Counted from the first letter of the stretch, positions 36,724-49,045 are shown. The stretch: 64,000 nucleotides of DNA from Rhabdophis nuchalis (GCA_039707465.1 CM077647.1:43647110-43711109); one strand, 5' to 3'. Made by a program: numbers and translations. The notes: generated from the letters alone by a model not told the origin.

Positions 36724-36812
36724 GTACAGGGCTTCCTGCCTGGGCAGGGAGTTGGACTAGATGACCTCCAAGGTCCCTTCCAACTCTGGTATTGTATTAC
36801 TATTTATAGCAG
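36724..36812 (+). mobile_element. CR1 LINE, segment 4 (3' terminus)
   Basis: Reads GTACAGGGCTTCCTGCC, then GTTGGACTAGATGACCTCCA and CCTTCCAACTCTGGTATTGT, the conserved 3' end of CR1. The copies at 53.6 and 59.8 kb carry the same phrases. Confidence 0.88.
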
Positions 36813-36869
36813 TTTAGATCATTTACATAGCTATCATAATTTCCTTTGCTACAGATAAACAAAACTCTT

Positions 36870-37680
36870 ATTTGGGTGTCCTCCTGGACTCCCGGCTGTC
36901 TATGGATGACCATGTGGCAGCCGTGGCCAGGGGGGCGTTTCATCAGGTACGCCTGATGCACCAATTGCGCCCCTTACTGGACCGGGGTTCCTTTTCGCAC
37001 AGTCACTCAAGCACTCGTCACATCTCGACTCGACTACTGTAATGCTCTCTACATGGGGCTTCCCTTGAGGTGCACCCGAAAGCTACAGCTAGTCCAGAAT
37101 GCAGCCGCGCGGGTGATTACGGGAGCGCCTAGACACTCCCACATAACACCGATCCTGCGCGAGCTGCACTGGCTTCCTGTGGTCTTTCGGGTGCGCTTCA
37201 AGGTTCTAACAACCATCTTTAAAGCGCTCCATGGCTCGGGGCCTAGTTATATGCGAGACCGCCTCCTGCCCCATACATCCCTCAGACCGATACGCTCCCA
37301 CAGAGAGGGCCTCCTCAGGGTGCCGTCGGCTGGTCAATGCCGACTGGCGACACCCAGGGGAAGAGCCTTCTCTGTGGCAGGACCAGCCCTTTGGAACGAC
37401 TTACTCCCTGAACTCCGTACCATCTCCGACCTCCGCCTCTTCCGCAAGTGTCTGAAGACACACCTATTCCAACTAGCCGGCCTAGCGTAGCCTCCAATTC
37501 TGACTCATAGATAATTTTAAAATGGGGATTTTAATTCGGTTTTAGCACAGGTTTTTTAGTTGAATAAGTTTTTTTTAAAAAAAGTTTTATATGTTTGTAT
37601 GTTTTTTAATATGCCTGTGCGCCGCCCTGGGTCCGTTTGGAGAAGGGCGGGGTATAAATTCAATAAAATCAAAATCAAAT
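36870..37680 (+). mobile_element. L2 LINE, 5'-truncated, with 3' UTR
   Basis: Begins in the C-terminal domain (TTGGGTGTCCTCCTGGACTC), is frameshifted near 36990 (CCGGGGTTCCTTTTCG), then open 37053-37490: [91 protein letters not shown]. The 3' UTR has GCGCCGCCCTGGGTCCG and GGCGGGGTATAAATTCAAT, then an AATAAAATCAAAATC tail. Confidence 0.87.
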
Positions 37681-39289
37681 CTTATTAACTGGGTTAAACT
37701 ACAAAAAGGCATACATCATGTGTGGATTCTGTTAATGAGTATTGTTCATCTGTTCTCTTAGGTTTAAAATTTTCAAGAGTTACTAGAAAAAAGAGAGAAA
37801 AATTATAATGCTTCCAAAAGTCTACAAATGACATTCACAGAAGTTTCACTAAAAGTGGCAAATGGAAATTTATTTATAGGATTTTAAGCAGGTGTTACAC
37901 ATTAGCAGCTCTTAAAGCAAATTGCTTAGCAACCAGGTACAATTTATGTAATTCTAGAATTGCTTACTTTTACACATAAAAAAAAGAATTCAGAAATTCT
38001 TCAACATCTTCTCATCCTCTGCTGCTTAGCCAAAGAACTTTGCCTCTAAACATAATTTATTTGAGTTTTATTCAAGGTGTTTATAACTCAATTAAGTTTA
38101 TAGAACTTTTCATCTTGATGGGTTTAGTTTGCTTTATTTGGTTGCTCGCCTAACATGGATAATTTTATTGATTCTTCCTTTGGTATATAAAGGTGTTTAC
38201 ATTTCATTTTATTACTTGAAATAAGTGTAAAATAAGAAAGTTAAAAGTAGAAATAAAGAACTAGCTTTATTTTTGTATTTTAATAAATAACTTAGAAGAT
38301 AAGATGGTAGTTCATTGGCACAGACATTATTTTGCCTGGAAAAGTCCCAGTTTTTATCCCTGGCACAACGGATATATCTATGTCTTCCTTAAAATTTTGA
38401 GCCATATTGCCAATTAGAAAATATAACATTGGGATAGATGGGCCAACAGTTGGTCTGTAAGAAAGAGTAGAGAGCTGTGTTGTCATCTGAGACTTGATGA
38501 AAGACTCAACTATTTGGATAACCAATCATCTCCTGTCAGAAGATTTTTATAATTACTTTAAAGAAAGGGATGTGGAATGCCCAGAGTGCGTGTGGGGTTG
38601 TATGCAATCTCTTTGCCCATGCAATATAAGAGGTGGAGCTGGAGAACACACTTTTCCAATGTCCACAGGGGAATCTACTGTAACCAAGACTCATTTTAAA
38701 ATCTATTTGTAAATGTTCCTTCTGCAAACAATGAAAGCAAGAGGCAATGAAAGCGAGGAGCAATTCTCAACACAATCCCCCAACCTTTGGAATTACTAAA
38801 CAATTTCTTGCATTTTCAAGTGCTCCAAAAGGAGTATCAGAAGAGATAGCAGTCTCTTATCAGGTAAACCAGATATGAAACAAAACTATATAAAACTAAT
38901 TTGAGTTCATTATATGGTGACATTAATAGATCTGAAGCCATAAGGTTCCAACTATCACATATAATTGCTTGATTCATTATGACAGTCCTTCCTAAGTTTC
39001 TTTCTTTGTCCATTAAGTGATTGTGGGCTCTTGACCCTCATGTCTGATTGTTTCTAACCACCATTAAAAAATCTTCCTTTTTACAGTGTTGTAATCCTTT
39101 AATTCAGGGTAGAGTTGGGGTGACTGGATGGAGCTGAGTTTATTGATTGGATGCCCTCCTGATGCCTACGCAGACTTTGCAACATATTTTTTTTTACTTT
39201 TGAGATCCACTTAGGCATCAGGAATGGGATCTGGCATCTCTTTCCTCTTTTTCCCAAGATTATCACACAGTCCATCACAGCAGAGAAGT
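37681..39289. other. AT-rich DNA, no gene seen
   Basis: No element or coding region recognised. The short opposite-strand frames at 38.5-38.8 kb have no motif. Confidence 0.5.
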
Positions 39290-40833
39290 TGATCGTCCGT
39301 AGTTCAGGGGGTAGGTGATTCCAGAGGGTAGGAGCTGCCACAGAGAAGGCTCTTCCCCTGGGGGTCGCCAGCCGACATTGTCTGGCCGACGGCACCCTGA
39401 GAAGGGACTCTATGTGGGAACGAACTGTCGGTGGGAGGTATTTGGCAGCAGGAGGCGGTCTTGCAAGTAACCAGATCCCTTGCCATGGAGCGCTTTAAAG
39501 GTGGTCACTAATACCTTGAAGCACACCCGGAAAGCCACAGGCAGCCAGTTCAGCTCACGGTGGAGAGGTGTCACATGGGAGCATCTAGACACTCCCAGAA
39601 TCCCCCGTGCGGCTGCATTCTGAACTAACTGGAGCCTCCGGGTGCACCTCAAGGGAAGCCCCATGTAGAGAGCGTTACAATAGTCAGGGCGGGAAGTGAT
39701 GAGGGCTTGACTGACTGTGCGTAAGGCATCACGATCCAGAAAGGGGCGCAACTGGCGTATCAGGTGAACCTGATAGAAAGCCCCCCTGGCCACAGCCATC
39801 AGGTGGTTTTCTAAAGGCAGCCGAGAGTCCAGGAGGACCCCAGGTTGTGAGCCCTCTCTGTGGGGGCCAATGACTCACCCCCAATATCCAGAGATGGCAT
39901 CAGCTGGCTATACTGTGACGGCGGCCACTCGGTCTTGGATGGGTTGAGTCGGAGCCTGTTCCTCCCCATCCAGACTTGCACGGCCTCCAGACACCGGGAC
40001 ATCACTTCCACGGCATCATTGGGGTAGTCTGGGATAGAGATGTACAGCTGAGTATCATCAGCGTACTGATGGAACTCTACTCCAAAACCACGGATGATCG
40101 CACCCAACGGCTTCACATAAATGTTGAACAGGAGGGGTGACAGGACCGACCCCTGTGGTACCCCACGAGTGAGGCACCCTGACGTCGACCTCTGCCCACC
40201 TGCCAACACAAACTGCGACCGGTCAGAGAGATAGGAGGAGAACCACTGTAAAACGGTGCCCCCCACCCCCAACCCCTCCAACCGGTGCAGCATGATACTA
40301 TGGTCGATGGTATCAAAAGCCGCTGAGAGATCTAACAGGGCCAGGATAGATGAACAACCCCTATCCCAAGCCATCCAGAGATCATCGACCAACGCAACCA
40401 ATGCCGTCTCCGTGCTGTGCCCAGGCCGAAAGCCGGACTGGCGTGAGTCCAGATAGACAGCTTCATCAAAGTGCTGAGGAAGCTGTCGCACCAACACACT
40501 CTCAACAACCTTCGCAATGAATTGAAGATTGGAGACAGGATGATAGTTGGCCAAAACAGCCGGATCCAGAGAGGGCTTCTTGAGGAGGGGTTTCATCACC
40601 GCCTCTTTCAAGGTGGCTGGCAGAAACCCCTCACTCAAAGAAGCATTAATAATTCCCTGGAGCCAGCCTCATGTAACCTCCCAGGAGGCCAGTACCAGCC
40701 AGGATGGACACGGGTCCAATAAGCATGTGGTGGCATTCAGCTGCCCCAGTATCCTGTCCATGTCCTCAGGAGTCACAGGAACAAACTCCTCCCAGTCGGA
40801 GGCCAACCCGTCCTGAATCTGATCGATTTTATC
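39290..40833 (-). mobile_element. L2 LINE, downstream half (RT and C-terminus)
   Basis: The minus strand reads RT from about 40680 ([37 protein letters not shown]) through [39 protein letters not shown] and [18 protein letters not shown] to [19 protein letters not shown] frame change near 39815 precedes the C-terminal domain (39799-39410). The 3' end is lost after PPELRTI at about 39290, with no UTR. It is split from its 5' half by an L1-type insertion at TGATCGATTTTATC (40820-40833, repeated at 41954-41967). Confidence 0.87.
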
Positions 40834-41953
40834 TTTTGTAACAATATTTTTTTTGGTTTTACAAATTTTTAAAGGGAAAAATGGTATATAAGATATGAAT
40901 AGAAATATTTTAGGGCTTCCATGTTGTAGGTGATGGCCGCCTCCGAGACTTCATACAAAATTCTTTCAATATAAGGTGGAAAGAGGTACATACATATCAT
41001 ATCATAAATTCCATGCAATCAATCATTTGTTTCTATTAGCATCCGTTAGGAATTACAATGTATAAAAGAAAAAATCATTTTTGTGATCTGAGTCTTTTTG
41101 CTATTGTGTCTTCTTCTTCCTTCCTGCCAGTGGGCAGAGCCATGGCCCCTCCCGTTCCCCCATTTTCGTCATCTAAGATTGAGGACTATTTTTTAACAGC
41201 CTCTTTGACTGTTTTGATTCTTACTCTTCCCCCCTCCCAGAACACCAACATTCCTTCAGGCATTGACCATTTGAACCACACCCCTTTTTTATATAGCTTT
41301 TTGGATAGGAAGGAATATTTCCTTCTTATCTCTCGAATCTTTTTCAGGATCTGCTTCAAAATAGCAATTTCTTTCTGCTGGTATATCAATGGGCCATCTC
41401 TCTGTGCTCTCAGAATCTCATCCCTTGTCGACCTTCTTACAAATTTAATATGTATCTCTCTGGGTACATCATTTATTCTGGCATATGCTGAATTAATTCT
41501 ATAAATCAGGTCAATGTCCCCCCAGATATATTCTTTGTTCTTTTTAGTGTAGTCTGCTAAAATTGTAGACATTAAATCTTTTAAATTTTCTGAATCTGAC
41601 TCGGGAACATTTTGAAACCTTAAAAAATAAGACATTCTTTCAAAATCCATTCTAGACATATAACCAGTAAGATCCACAATTTCTTTTTGTGCTTCCCTCA
41701 CCTCCTCCCTCACCTCGGCTGCCCCACCCTCCAACCCATCGATTTTTTGTTTATTTTCTGCTAATGCTCTGTGTTTCCAGAAGCTCCAATCTTGAACTTA
41801 TCATGTCTCTGCGTATTTCTTTTATTTCGTTCATTATATTTTGAAGAGTTTCCTCAATTGATGATTGTTGAGTGTCCTCTCCCACCTCTTCTTTTTGTAG
41901 CATTGTAGTGATTTTTTATTGTTGTGGAGTCAGACTAGCTTTTAGCTCCACAA
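40834..41953 (-). mobile_element. ORF1-only L1 element (HAL1-like), 5'-truncated, in L2
   Basis: TGATCGATTTTATC flanks the insert perfectly (14 bp), as in L1 TPRT. On the minus strand it reads part of an L1 ORF1, then only about 260 bases of 3' UTR (including ATGGAAGCCCTAAAATATTT) to the A-rich end. There is no room for ORF2. The element at 48654-52730 has the same ORF1-to-3'UTR arrangement, so this is a shared architecture and not a private deletion. Confidence 0.8.
41072..41953 (-). pseudogene. L1 ORF1p-like RNA-binding protein, truncated
   Basis: The first part (41953 to about 41735) lies in another frame and reads TTMLQKEEVGEDTQ, a coiled-coil segment IMNEIKEIRRDMISSRLELLETQ. The main frame 41734-41186 has the RRM-like YFLRFQNVPESDSENLKDLMS, the linker DIDLIYRINSAYARINDVPREIHIKFVRR, and the C-terminal domain IREIRRKYSFLSKKLYKKGVWFKWSMPEGMLVFWEGGRVRIK. 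A TAG at about 41184 cuts off the tail, which in the other copy continues to IAKRLRSQK. ORF1p coats LINE RNA as a trimeric chaperone. Confidence 0.82.
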
Positions 41954-43408
41954 TGATCGATTTTATCATGCAGATAATGCCCCAAATGCCCCAAATACAG
42001 CTCGACCCTGTAAGGGAGCATCCTGTGCCCTCAAGTGAAGAAGGGAGCGGGTCACTTTAAACAGGGTGTCTGGTCGGTTATCTGCAGATGCGACAAGAGT
42101 GGAGAAATAATTGCATTTTGCCGCTCTTATCGCCACTAGATAGGTCTTTAAATAAGACCTTACCAGTGTCCGGTCAGACTCAGAGTGGGAGGCCCTCCAA
42201 CCGCTCTCTAGGCATCTCTTCCGATGCTTCATAACCCTCAGCTCCTCGGAGAACCAAGGAGCCAAGGTGGTTCGGCACCGGGGGAGAGGCCGCAAAGGCA
42301 CGACCCAGTCCAGGGCCTCCAGGGCACTGTTCCAGGTGGCCACCAGGTCCTCAGTTGAGTCGTGTGTCAGGGTCTCTGGTATAGGCCCTAGCTCCATCTG
42401 GAACCTCTCAGGGTCCATCAGGTGCCTAGGGCGGAACCATCTCACCAATTCTGGTTCTGCCTTCCCGCAGTAGGGTGCAGCGGTTGGAAAGTCAAGCCGG
42501 AGGAGAGAGTGATCTGACCATGACAGGGGTTCAATGGCTATTTCCACTAAACCAAGATCACTCAACCACTGGCCAGAGACAAAAGCTAGATCCAGTGTGT
42601 GTCCTTCAGTGTGGGTGGGGTCATGAATTAACTGAATCAGGTCCATGCTCGTCATGGAGGGCACGAACTCCTGCGCCATCTCAGATGTCTCACTTACCAA
42701 TGGCAGGTTAAAATTCCCCTTGACTAACAGTCTGGGGGTGCCAACCGCCATCTCGACTATCACATCGAGAAGCTCGGGTAGGGCTGCTGATACGTAGCGG
42801 GGAGCCAGGTACACAATCAGCAGGCCCAACTGCCTCCCACGACCCCACTTCACACAGAGAGACTCACATGCGGCTATCTGAGGCACAGTTGTCTCCCTCG
42901 GATCCAGACTCTCCTTTACAACAACCGCCACCACCCCACCCCGACCCTGGGCTCTTGGCTGGTGAAATGCACGGTAACCTGGTGGGAAAATTTCCATGAG
43001 GGGCACCCCTCCTCTTGGCCCAACCAGATCTCCGTAATACCCGCCATGTCTGCACCCCCCTCCAAAACTAGATCGTGAATGAGGGAGGCATTATTAACCA
43101 CGGACCTGGCATTACCTAGCATCAGCCGAAGACCCAGGCCCTGAGATCCTAAACCCCCTGGGTTGCAAGAGGAGCTGTGAGGGCCGGAGCATGCCACCAC
43201 TCGAAGACAGCGAGTGCGCCCTCCCCTGACACGATATGCCCTTGGCTCCCACCATACCTGCCCCTCCCACTCACAGTACTGATGCAATAGCCCTCTTTTG
43301 GACAGACCCTCACCCCCTCCCCAATTCCAGACACTACACCCTCCCCGCCAAGGCCCCTAGCCAGCCTAAAAACATTCCCCGGTGGGTTTTCCCCCTTACC
43401 CATCACCC
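41954..43408 (-). mobile_element. L2 LINE, upstream half (N-terminus and endonuclease)
   Basis: Continues the L2 of 39290-40833 upstream. From 43405 the minus strand reads MGKGENPPGNVF and GRGRYGGSQG in one frame, then GNARSVVNNASLIHDLVLEGGADMAGITEIWLG in another. The endonuclease is open from 43006: QGRGGVVAVVVKESLDPRE, LLIVYLAPRYVSAALPELLDVIVE, LLVKGNFNLP, IQLIHDPTHTEGHTLDLAFVSGQW and LSWSDHSLLRLDF (SDH catalytic motif). The linker LAPWFSEELRVMKHRKR leads on to the insertion point. This is the most complete endonuclease in the window. A CR1 starts directly at the 5' end. Confidence 0.85.
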
Positions 43409-43942
43409 TAATAAATGGGGAACTCATCAAATTTGCAGATGACACCAAGCTGGCAGGAATAGCCAACACTCCAGAAGATAGGCTTAAGATACAGACGGAT
43501 CTTGACAAACTTGAACATTGGGCACTAATAAAATGAAATTCAATGGCGAAAAGAGTAAGGTTCTTACATTTAGGCAACAAAAATGAAATGCACAAGTACA
43601 GTATAGGTGGTACCTTGCTCAATAGCAGTAACTGTGAAAGGGATCTTGGAGTCCTAGTGGACAACCATTTAAATATGAGCCAGCAGTGTGCAACAGCTGC
43701 CAAAAAAGCCAACACAGTTCTAGGCTGCATAAACAGAGGGATAGAATCAAGATGACATGAAGTGTTAATACCACTTTATAATGCCTTGGCCACACTTGAA
43801 ATGCTGCATCCAGTTTTGGTTGCCAGGGTGTAAAAAAGATGTGGAGACTCTGGAAAGAATGCAGAGAAGAGCAACAAAGATGATTAGGGGACTGGACGCT
43901 AAAACATATGAAGAACGGCTATGGGAACTATCTTTGTCTTGT
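43409..43942 (+). mobile_element. CR1 LINE (second copy), segment 1
   Basis: Starts AATAAATGGGGAACTCATC in the RT palm and includes the FADDTKLAG catalytic box (about 43434), then HLGNKNEMHKYSIGGTLL, DLGVLVDNHLNMSQQC and LGCINRGIESR. It is nearly identical to 34688-35040, apart from a TGA at about 43754. It abuts the 5' end of the preceding L2. It breaks off near 43942 in a hAT remnant. Confidence 0.85.
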
Positions 43943-44222
43943 TGAGAGGTATCAAACTCAAGGCCTGGGGGCCAGTTCTGGCCCACAGGGTACTTAGATT
44001 TGGTCTGCGGGACCACCCTGGAAATAGCAAAGGGCTGGCTTGCGGTGCCTCTGCCAATAAAAATGCAGCCCTCCCAAGCTCCGTTTTTGCTGGCAGAGAG
44101 TTGCAGGAGGCCATCTCAGCCAAAAACTGAGCCCAGCCCACAGGCACCCCTGACACAAGTAATGTCAAACTGGCCATGCCCACCCTGGCCCCCAAGGTCA
44201 AACACAACCCTGATGCGTCCCT
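43943..44222. mobile_element. hAT-type remnant in CR1
   Basis: Removing this stretch restores the CR1 order (GAACTATCTTTGTCT then AGTTTGATGAAAAGAAG). The left end GAGGTATCAAACTCAAGGCC and the right end near AATTGAGTTTGA are imperfect inverted repeats of the GGTGTCAAACTC hAT type. The body has the GGCCTGGGGGCCAGTTCTGG phrase. The boundaries and target duplication are eroded. Confidence 0.6.
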
Positions 44223-44427
44223 CAATGAAATTGAGTTTGATGAAAAGAAGAACTAGGGGTGACATGATAGTAGTGTTCCAATATTTCAGGGGCTGCTACA
44301 AAGAGGGAGTCGAAGCTATTGTCCAAAACACCATAGGGCTGGACAAGAAGCAATGGATGGAAATTAATCAAGGAGAAATGCAACCTAGAACCAAGGAGAA
44401 ATTTCCTGACAGTTAGAACAATTAATC
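44223..44427 (+). mobile_element. CR1 LINE (second copy), segment 2
   Basis: Reads AGTTTGATGAAAAGAAGAAC to AGAACAATTAATC, the stretch after the RT domain of CR1. An L2 inserted after AATC (44424-44427), which recurs at 45414-45417. Confidence 0.82.
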
Positions 44428-45413
44428 TGGAGGCTGTGCGGGTGTGGATGGGGAGTAACAAGCTTCGACTCAACCCATCCAAGACCGAGTGGCTGTGGTT
44501 TCCGGCGTCTTGATATAGCCAGTTGGTTCCATCTCTGGCTATCGGGGGCGAGTCATTAGCCCCTGCGGAAAGGGCTCTCAACTTAGGCGTCCTCCTGGAC
44601 TCAAGGTTGTCCCTGAATGACCATGTGATGGCCGTGGGCAGGGGGGCCTTTTATCAGATTTACCTGGTATGCCCCTTTCCAGATCGGGATGCCCTTCGCA
44701 CCATCACTCAAGCCCTCGTTACGTCCTGCCTAAACTACTGTAATGCTCTCTACATGGGGCTCTCCTTGAGGTGCACTCGGAGATTCCAGTTAGTACAGAA
44801 TGCGGGGGATCTTGGGAGCCTCACGGTACTCCCATGTAACACCTCTCCTGCGTGAACTGCACTGGCTGCTTGTGGCCTTCTGGGTGCGCTTCAAGGTGTT
44901 GGTAACCATCTTTAAAATGCTCCATGGCACAGGGCCTGGCTATTTGTGAGACCGCCTCCTACCACATACCTCCCTTTGGCCCGTCCGCTCCCACAAAGAG
45001 GGCCTCCTCAGGGTGCCATCTGCCGGCCAATGCCGGCTGGCGACGCCCAGCGGGAGGGCCTTCTCTGTGGTGGGTCCAGCCGTCTGGAACGACCTGCCCC
45101 CCGAACTCCGCACCATCACGGACCTTCACCTCTACCACGAGTTGCTTAAAACGCACCTTTTTCATCTAGCTGGCCTGGCCTAGAGCTAGATCTAATTATT
45201 TTAAATTTAGTGATTGAATTTTAATATATGTTTTAATAGTTTTAATCATATTTTAGCAAAGACACACCAAATTTAATTCTATTTTAAGATGTGACTGTAT
45301 TTATTCTTTTATTGTTTGTTGTGTTTTTAATTCTTCTGTGCACCGCCCTGAGTCCCATGGGGGAGATAGGAGCGGTATAGAAATGGGATAAAATAAAATA
45401 CAAAATAAAAAAA
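44428..45413 (+). mobile_element. L2 LINE inserted in CR1
   Basis: 5'-truncated copy starting at TGGAGGCTGTGCGGGTGTGG. It encodes VWMGSNKLRLNPSKTEWLW, LVPSLAIGGESLAPAERALNLGVLLDSRLSLNDH and then LYMGLSLRCTRRFQLVQNAG; frame shifts near 44810 and stops such as the one in GYL-ETAS (about 44949) break it. The 3' UTR shows CACCGCCCTGAGTCCCATGG and a (AAAATA)n tail. The 4-bp duplication AATC is short, as for the other L2 copies here. Confidence 0.87.
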
Positions 45414-45575
45414 AATCAGTGAAACAACTTGCCTCCAAGAAGTTGTGAATGCTCCAACACTGGAAGTTTTTAAAAAGATGTTGGATAACATTTGACTGAA
45501 GTGGTGTAGAGTTTCCAGCCTAAGCAGGGAGTTGGATTAGAAGACCTCCAAGGTCATTCTGTTGTTCTGTTTTTC
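45414..45575 (+). mobile_element. CR1 LINE (second copy), segment 3, 3' end
   Basis: AATCAGTGAAACAACTTGCC, then GAAGTTGTGAATGCTCC and GTTGGATTAGAAGACCTCCA, the CR1 terminus. Confidence 0.83.
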
Positions 45576-47231
45576 TCTTTAGATGAAGTGTTCATTCCTT
45601 ATGAATTTTTTTTAAAAAACCCACAATCTCTTATACCAAGAGTAGATTTCCCCTTCTCCCATTCCTTAGAGGAATTAGTCATATAAGAGTGTCTTTTTGT
45701 CCCTCTGAGACTTCTCTAAAACAGGGAAACTACAAATTGTCTTTTTCTCTCTTTCCACATGTACTTCAGCTGTCATTATTTCCAAAATAAGTTTTAATTA
45801 AAGCTGTCCTCCATACAGTGTGTGTTGCACTTCAGCTGTGTAGCAAATAACACATTAATTTCCCCTGACTCCCCGTAATCTTGCTCTGTTTTATCCTGTT
45901 AACATCTTGTTCTGGCAAACACCGATGGGAAATAGCAGGTGTTAGCAGAGAAACAATACAAAGAACAGTTAGTGGAACTTAATGAAAGCTGTTGCATTCT
46001 TTTCCACTTTTCAATATTTCTGTTATCTTTCTTGCCTTTTTATTTGGGATAAGATGTCTCTCAGTATGATTGACAGGATTCTTTTATTTTTGGATCATCA
46101 TCAGAGGTTTCCTATTTGAAGGAACAGGTAGCAAACATTTTCCTTGGTGATTTCAATTTGCTTTCATGATTTCAGAAACAATACCTGTTGGGTTTCTGCT
46201 GTCATACAGTTGTGAAAATTCTGGACTATCTCTAGCAGGAAAACAATATTGATTACTGGTGAGTAAGATCTGGAGTTCACAAGGTCTGGATTTTGCTTTT
46301 ATTTGGACCTGTAGTATTTGGAAGATCCCAGATATGCTATCTACAAATCCATTTAAGAACTTGGAAATAGTAATTAAAACTGTCTTATGATTCTGTATAA
46401 GCACTTTTTGTTTTGAATTTCTCTTCAGAATTCTTGTTTTAACTCACTCAGGAATTTTAATTTTTTTCTGTTATTGATTAGATTTTCTTTTGCCAATATG
46501 ATAGGCCAACTTTATCTGAACAATGATGGACACTGAAGATGCCATATTGGAGAAAGCTATATTTGATTTTGGCTAGAAAACAGAATTAAACTATTCGCTC
46601 CGTTTCTCATGTATGAAAAACATGTGATTCATGCCTAACCAATTAGTTAAGTAATTAGCAGAACATTTTACCTATACACGTTTACTCAACAGTACGTTCC
46701 ATTGTTTTCAGTGACATGTTATGGCTGGAAGAACAATACAGTAATATGCAGCAGATGGACCACAAATTGAGAGGGAGAGGGAGACTGATACTATTTTATG
46801 TAGACTATGTGTAATTACATGTTTAAAGCTAGATGGAATTATTTTTCTGCACATAACATGTTAATAGTTTCCCCCCCCCCTTTTTTTTAATATAGTTTTG
46901 CACTTTTTCTTCAATTTAATTAATTAAATAACAAATTATTTATTAAGGTTTTTAGAACCTTAGTAAGTTCCTTAATTAGAACTTAGAAACTGAATCTCCT
47001 TGAAAAATTGTGTTTTCATTGGCTGTACCTTTATATGTGAGCCCCTCCCTCAAATCAGCACGAAACCAGCAAGTTAGTATAAGGGGGGAAAGTTTAAAAA
47101 GCACTTTGAATCTTCATTTATCATTTTTCCTACATTCTAATAATGGACCACATTGTTTTGTGATATTTTTTCAGTTTGCATATCCTGCATATTATTAAAT
47201 GCTGGACATTATGAAGCTTGCAATCTTATAC
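45576..47231. other. AT-rich DNA, no gene seen
   Basis: No element or exon recognised. The minus-strand 83-codon frame at 46153-46404 has no known motif. Confidence 0.5.
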
Positions 47232-47422
47232 TATCATTTCAGTGGTGGGTTTCTGCAGGCTCGCACCTACTCGCGAGAGCCTGTTGGTGAAATTTAGAGA
47301 ACAGGTGAGAGGGGGGTTCCACCGGCGTACCTGGAAGTAAATCTGGCCCACAGCTGCCAGTGACCCAACGGGAAGGAAAGGAAAGGAAAGGAAAGGAAAG
47401 AAAGAAAGGAAGGAAGAAAGGA

Positions 47423-47490
<68 letters not shown>

Positions 47491-47671
47491 AATCATCACA
47501 AATGAGCCAAAAATTTTGGTTGCTAAGCAAGAACATTGTTAAATGAGTTTCACCACATTTTAAAAGGTGGCCACTCCCACCCTGTCATATGACTGCCAAG
47601 CTACACCCACAAAATAGTCCACGCCTACAGAGTAGGTTCTAAAAAATTTGAAACCCACCACTGTATCATTT
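47232..47671. mobile_element. hAT-type MITE with 8-bp target duplication and GAAA array
   Basis: TATCATTT (47232-47239 and 47664-47671) flanks a 424-bp insert with ends CAGTGGTGGGTTTC and GAAACCCACCACTG, a perfect 14-bp inverted repeat. Inside are (GGAAA)n and (GAAA)n arrays (47371-47490) and the AAAATTTTGGTTGCTAAGC block shared with the fold-back hAT at 36530. The two are related families. No coding capacity. Confidence 0.88.
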
Positions 47672-48633
47672 GCACCATTTATTTATGATTTCTGTGAAAC
47701 AAAATAGTTCCCCCTGCAGAATAGTTGATTGGATTTGATTTTTTTAAAAAAAGTTTGCAAACGTTGTCTATTTAAAAAAAAAAAAGACATTATTTGCAAA
47801 CTATACATGGGGACAACTTTATAAATACAGCCTGTCATGGATAGGACTGTTTCAAGCTGTCATTCATAAAATTATGGCTTTAATACTTCTGGAAAAAATA
47901 TATATTCAATTTGTCTTAACTATTTCAGTGCTCCCATGACCAAGACAGCCATGAAGCTGCTCTGCGCAGCTTACAACAATAAAACGGGTGGGGTGGGGGG
48001 GATTTAAAAATATAAACATAACAATAGTAAAGGAATCAAACAATAAAAAGAAAAAATAAGTATAATAATATGAAATTAAAAAGAGGGGGGCAACAGGAAG
48101 CACAAGGGGAAGTGAGGGAAGTTAATTAGTCCGGTAGCCATCTCCAGTGTGGTACTCTCTCCTGTTGGGTCCCTAGGCCAATTGCAGAAACAGATCTTCA
48201 GGGGCTTGTGGAAGGATAGCAGACTGAGAGCAAACTGTATAGCAGATGTAATTTAGCAAACAACATGGGGGGGAAAGTGAAAAATTCTTCATAATCTTGG
48301 ACTCTATCTAGGTATAAGAATAGGAATAGAAAAGAGGACAAACAGTTCTGAATCTTTTTTTCTCCTAAATTATAATGTTCTTTTTATCTGGATTGTGAGG
48401 CTAATAAAATAGGTAATCCTCTTATTTTCCTTTTTCCAGACCACCATACTAGTTAGGAAAGGAACTTAAAAAGGAAAGACTGTAACATAGTTGGTTGAAA
48501 GATTTACTATAATTCTGGTCCAAGAAATAAGTGGGTCCCCTAATTTTTGGGGGGAGACAATTACTATATCCTCCTATAACACATCTAGACCACAGAAGCC
48601 CAAGCACTTCTGGTAAATAAAATCTGATTTTCT
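47672..48633. other. No gene or element recognised
   Basis: AT-rich DNA with A-runs and a G-run; nothing supportable. Confidence 0.5.
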
Positions 48634-48968
48634 TCCCTGATTGAGTGATTGTTTTTTTGTTTGTTTTTTCAAAAGAATTTTATTGGTTTTACAAATTATA
48701 ATGAGGGAAAAGGGTATGTAGAGTTTACAATATATATTTTAGAGCTTCCATATCAGAAATGGTGGTTACATCTGGGTCTTCATACAGCATATTGTTAAAT
48801 AATATATATATGAAGACTAATTATCACAGCTCCTGTGAAGAGGTCCCTTTAAGGGGAGGAGACTCAACGTCATCCCTCTCTGCCCTTTGACTCAACCCAG
48901 AGTCATCCAGACAGAGAACCAAATTAGATTACTGCTGTGTGACATTTTTTTAGATGTGTGTTAGATTT

Positions 48969-49013
48969 TTAGCTGAAGAAGGCTAATAAGCGTGAAATGG
49001 ATCCATCCTGGTC
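48969..49013 (+). ncRNA. Hammerhead ribozyme 1 (diverged)
   Basis: Core CTGAAGA (48973-48979; the N7 base may vary), GAAA (48994-48997), stem III TGGATCCA (48998-49005), cleavage-site TC (49006-49007) and CTGG (49008-49011). Stem II has one mismatch and stem I is weak (TTAG against CTGG). It is framed by a perfect 12-bp inverted repeat, TGTTAGATTTTT before and AAAAATCTAACA after. Activity is doubtful. Confidence 0.6.
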
Positions 49014-49045
49014 TCTTTATTTTCAGCCCTTAAAAATCTAACAAT

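Noticed and set aside
40471..40816. Plus-strand frames over the L2 at 40 kb
   Set aside because: Shadows of minus-strand ORF2.
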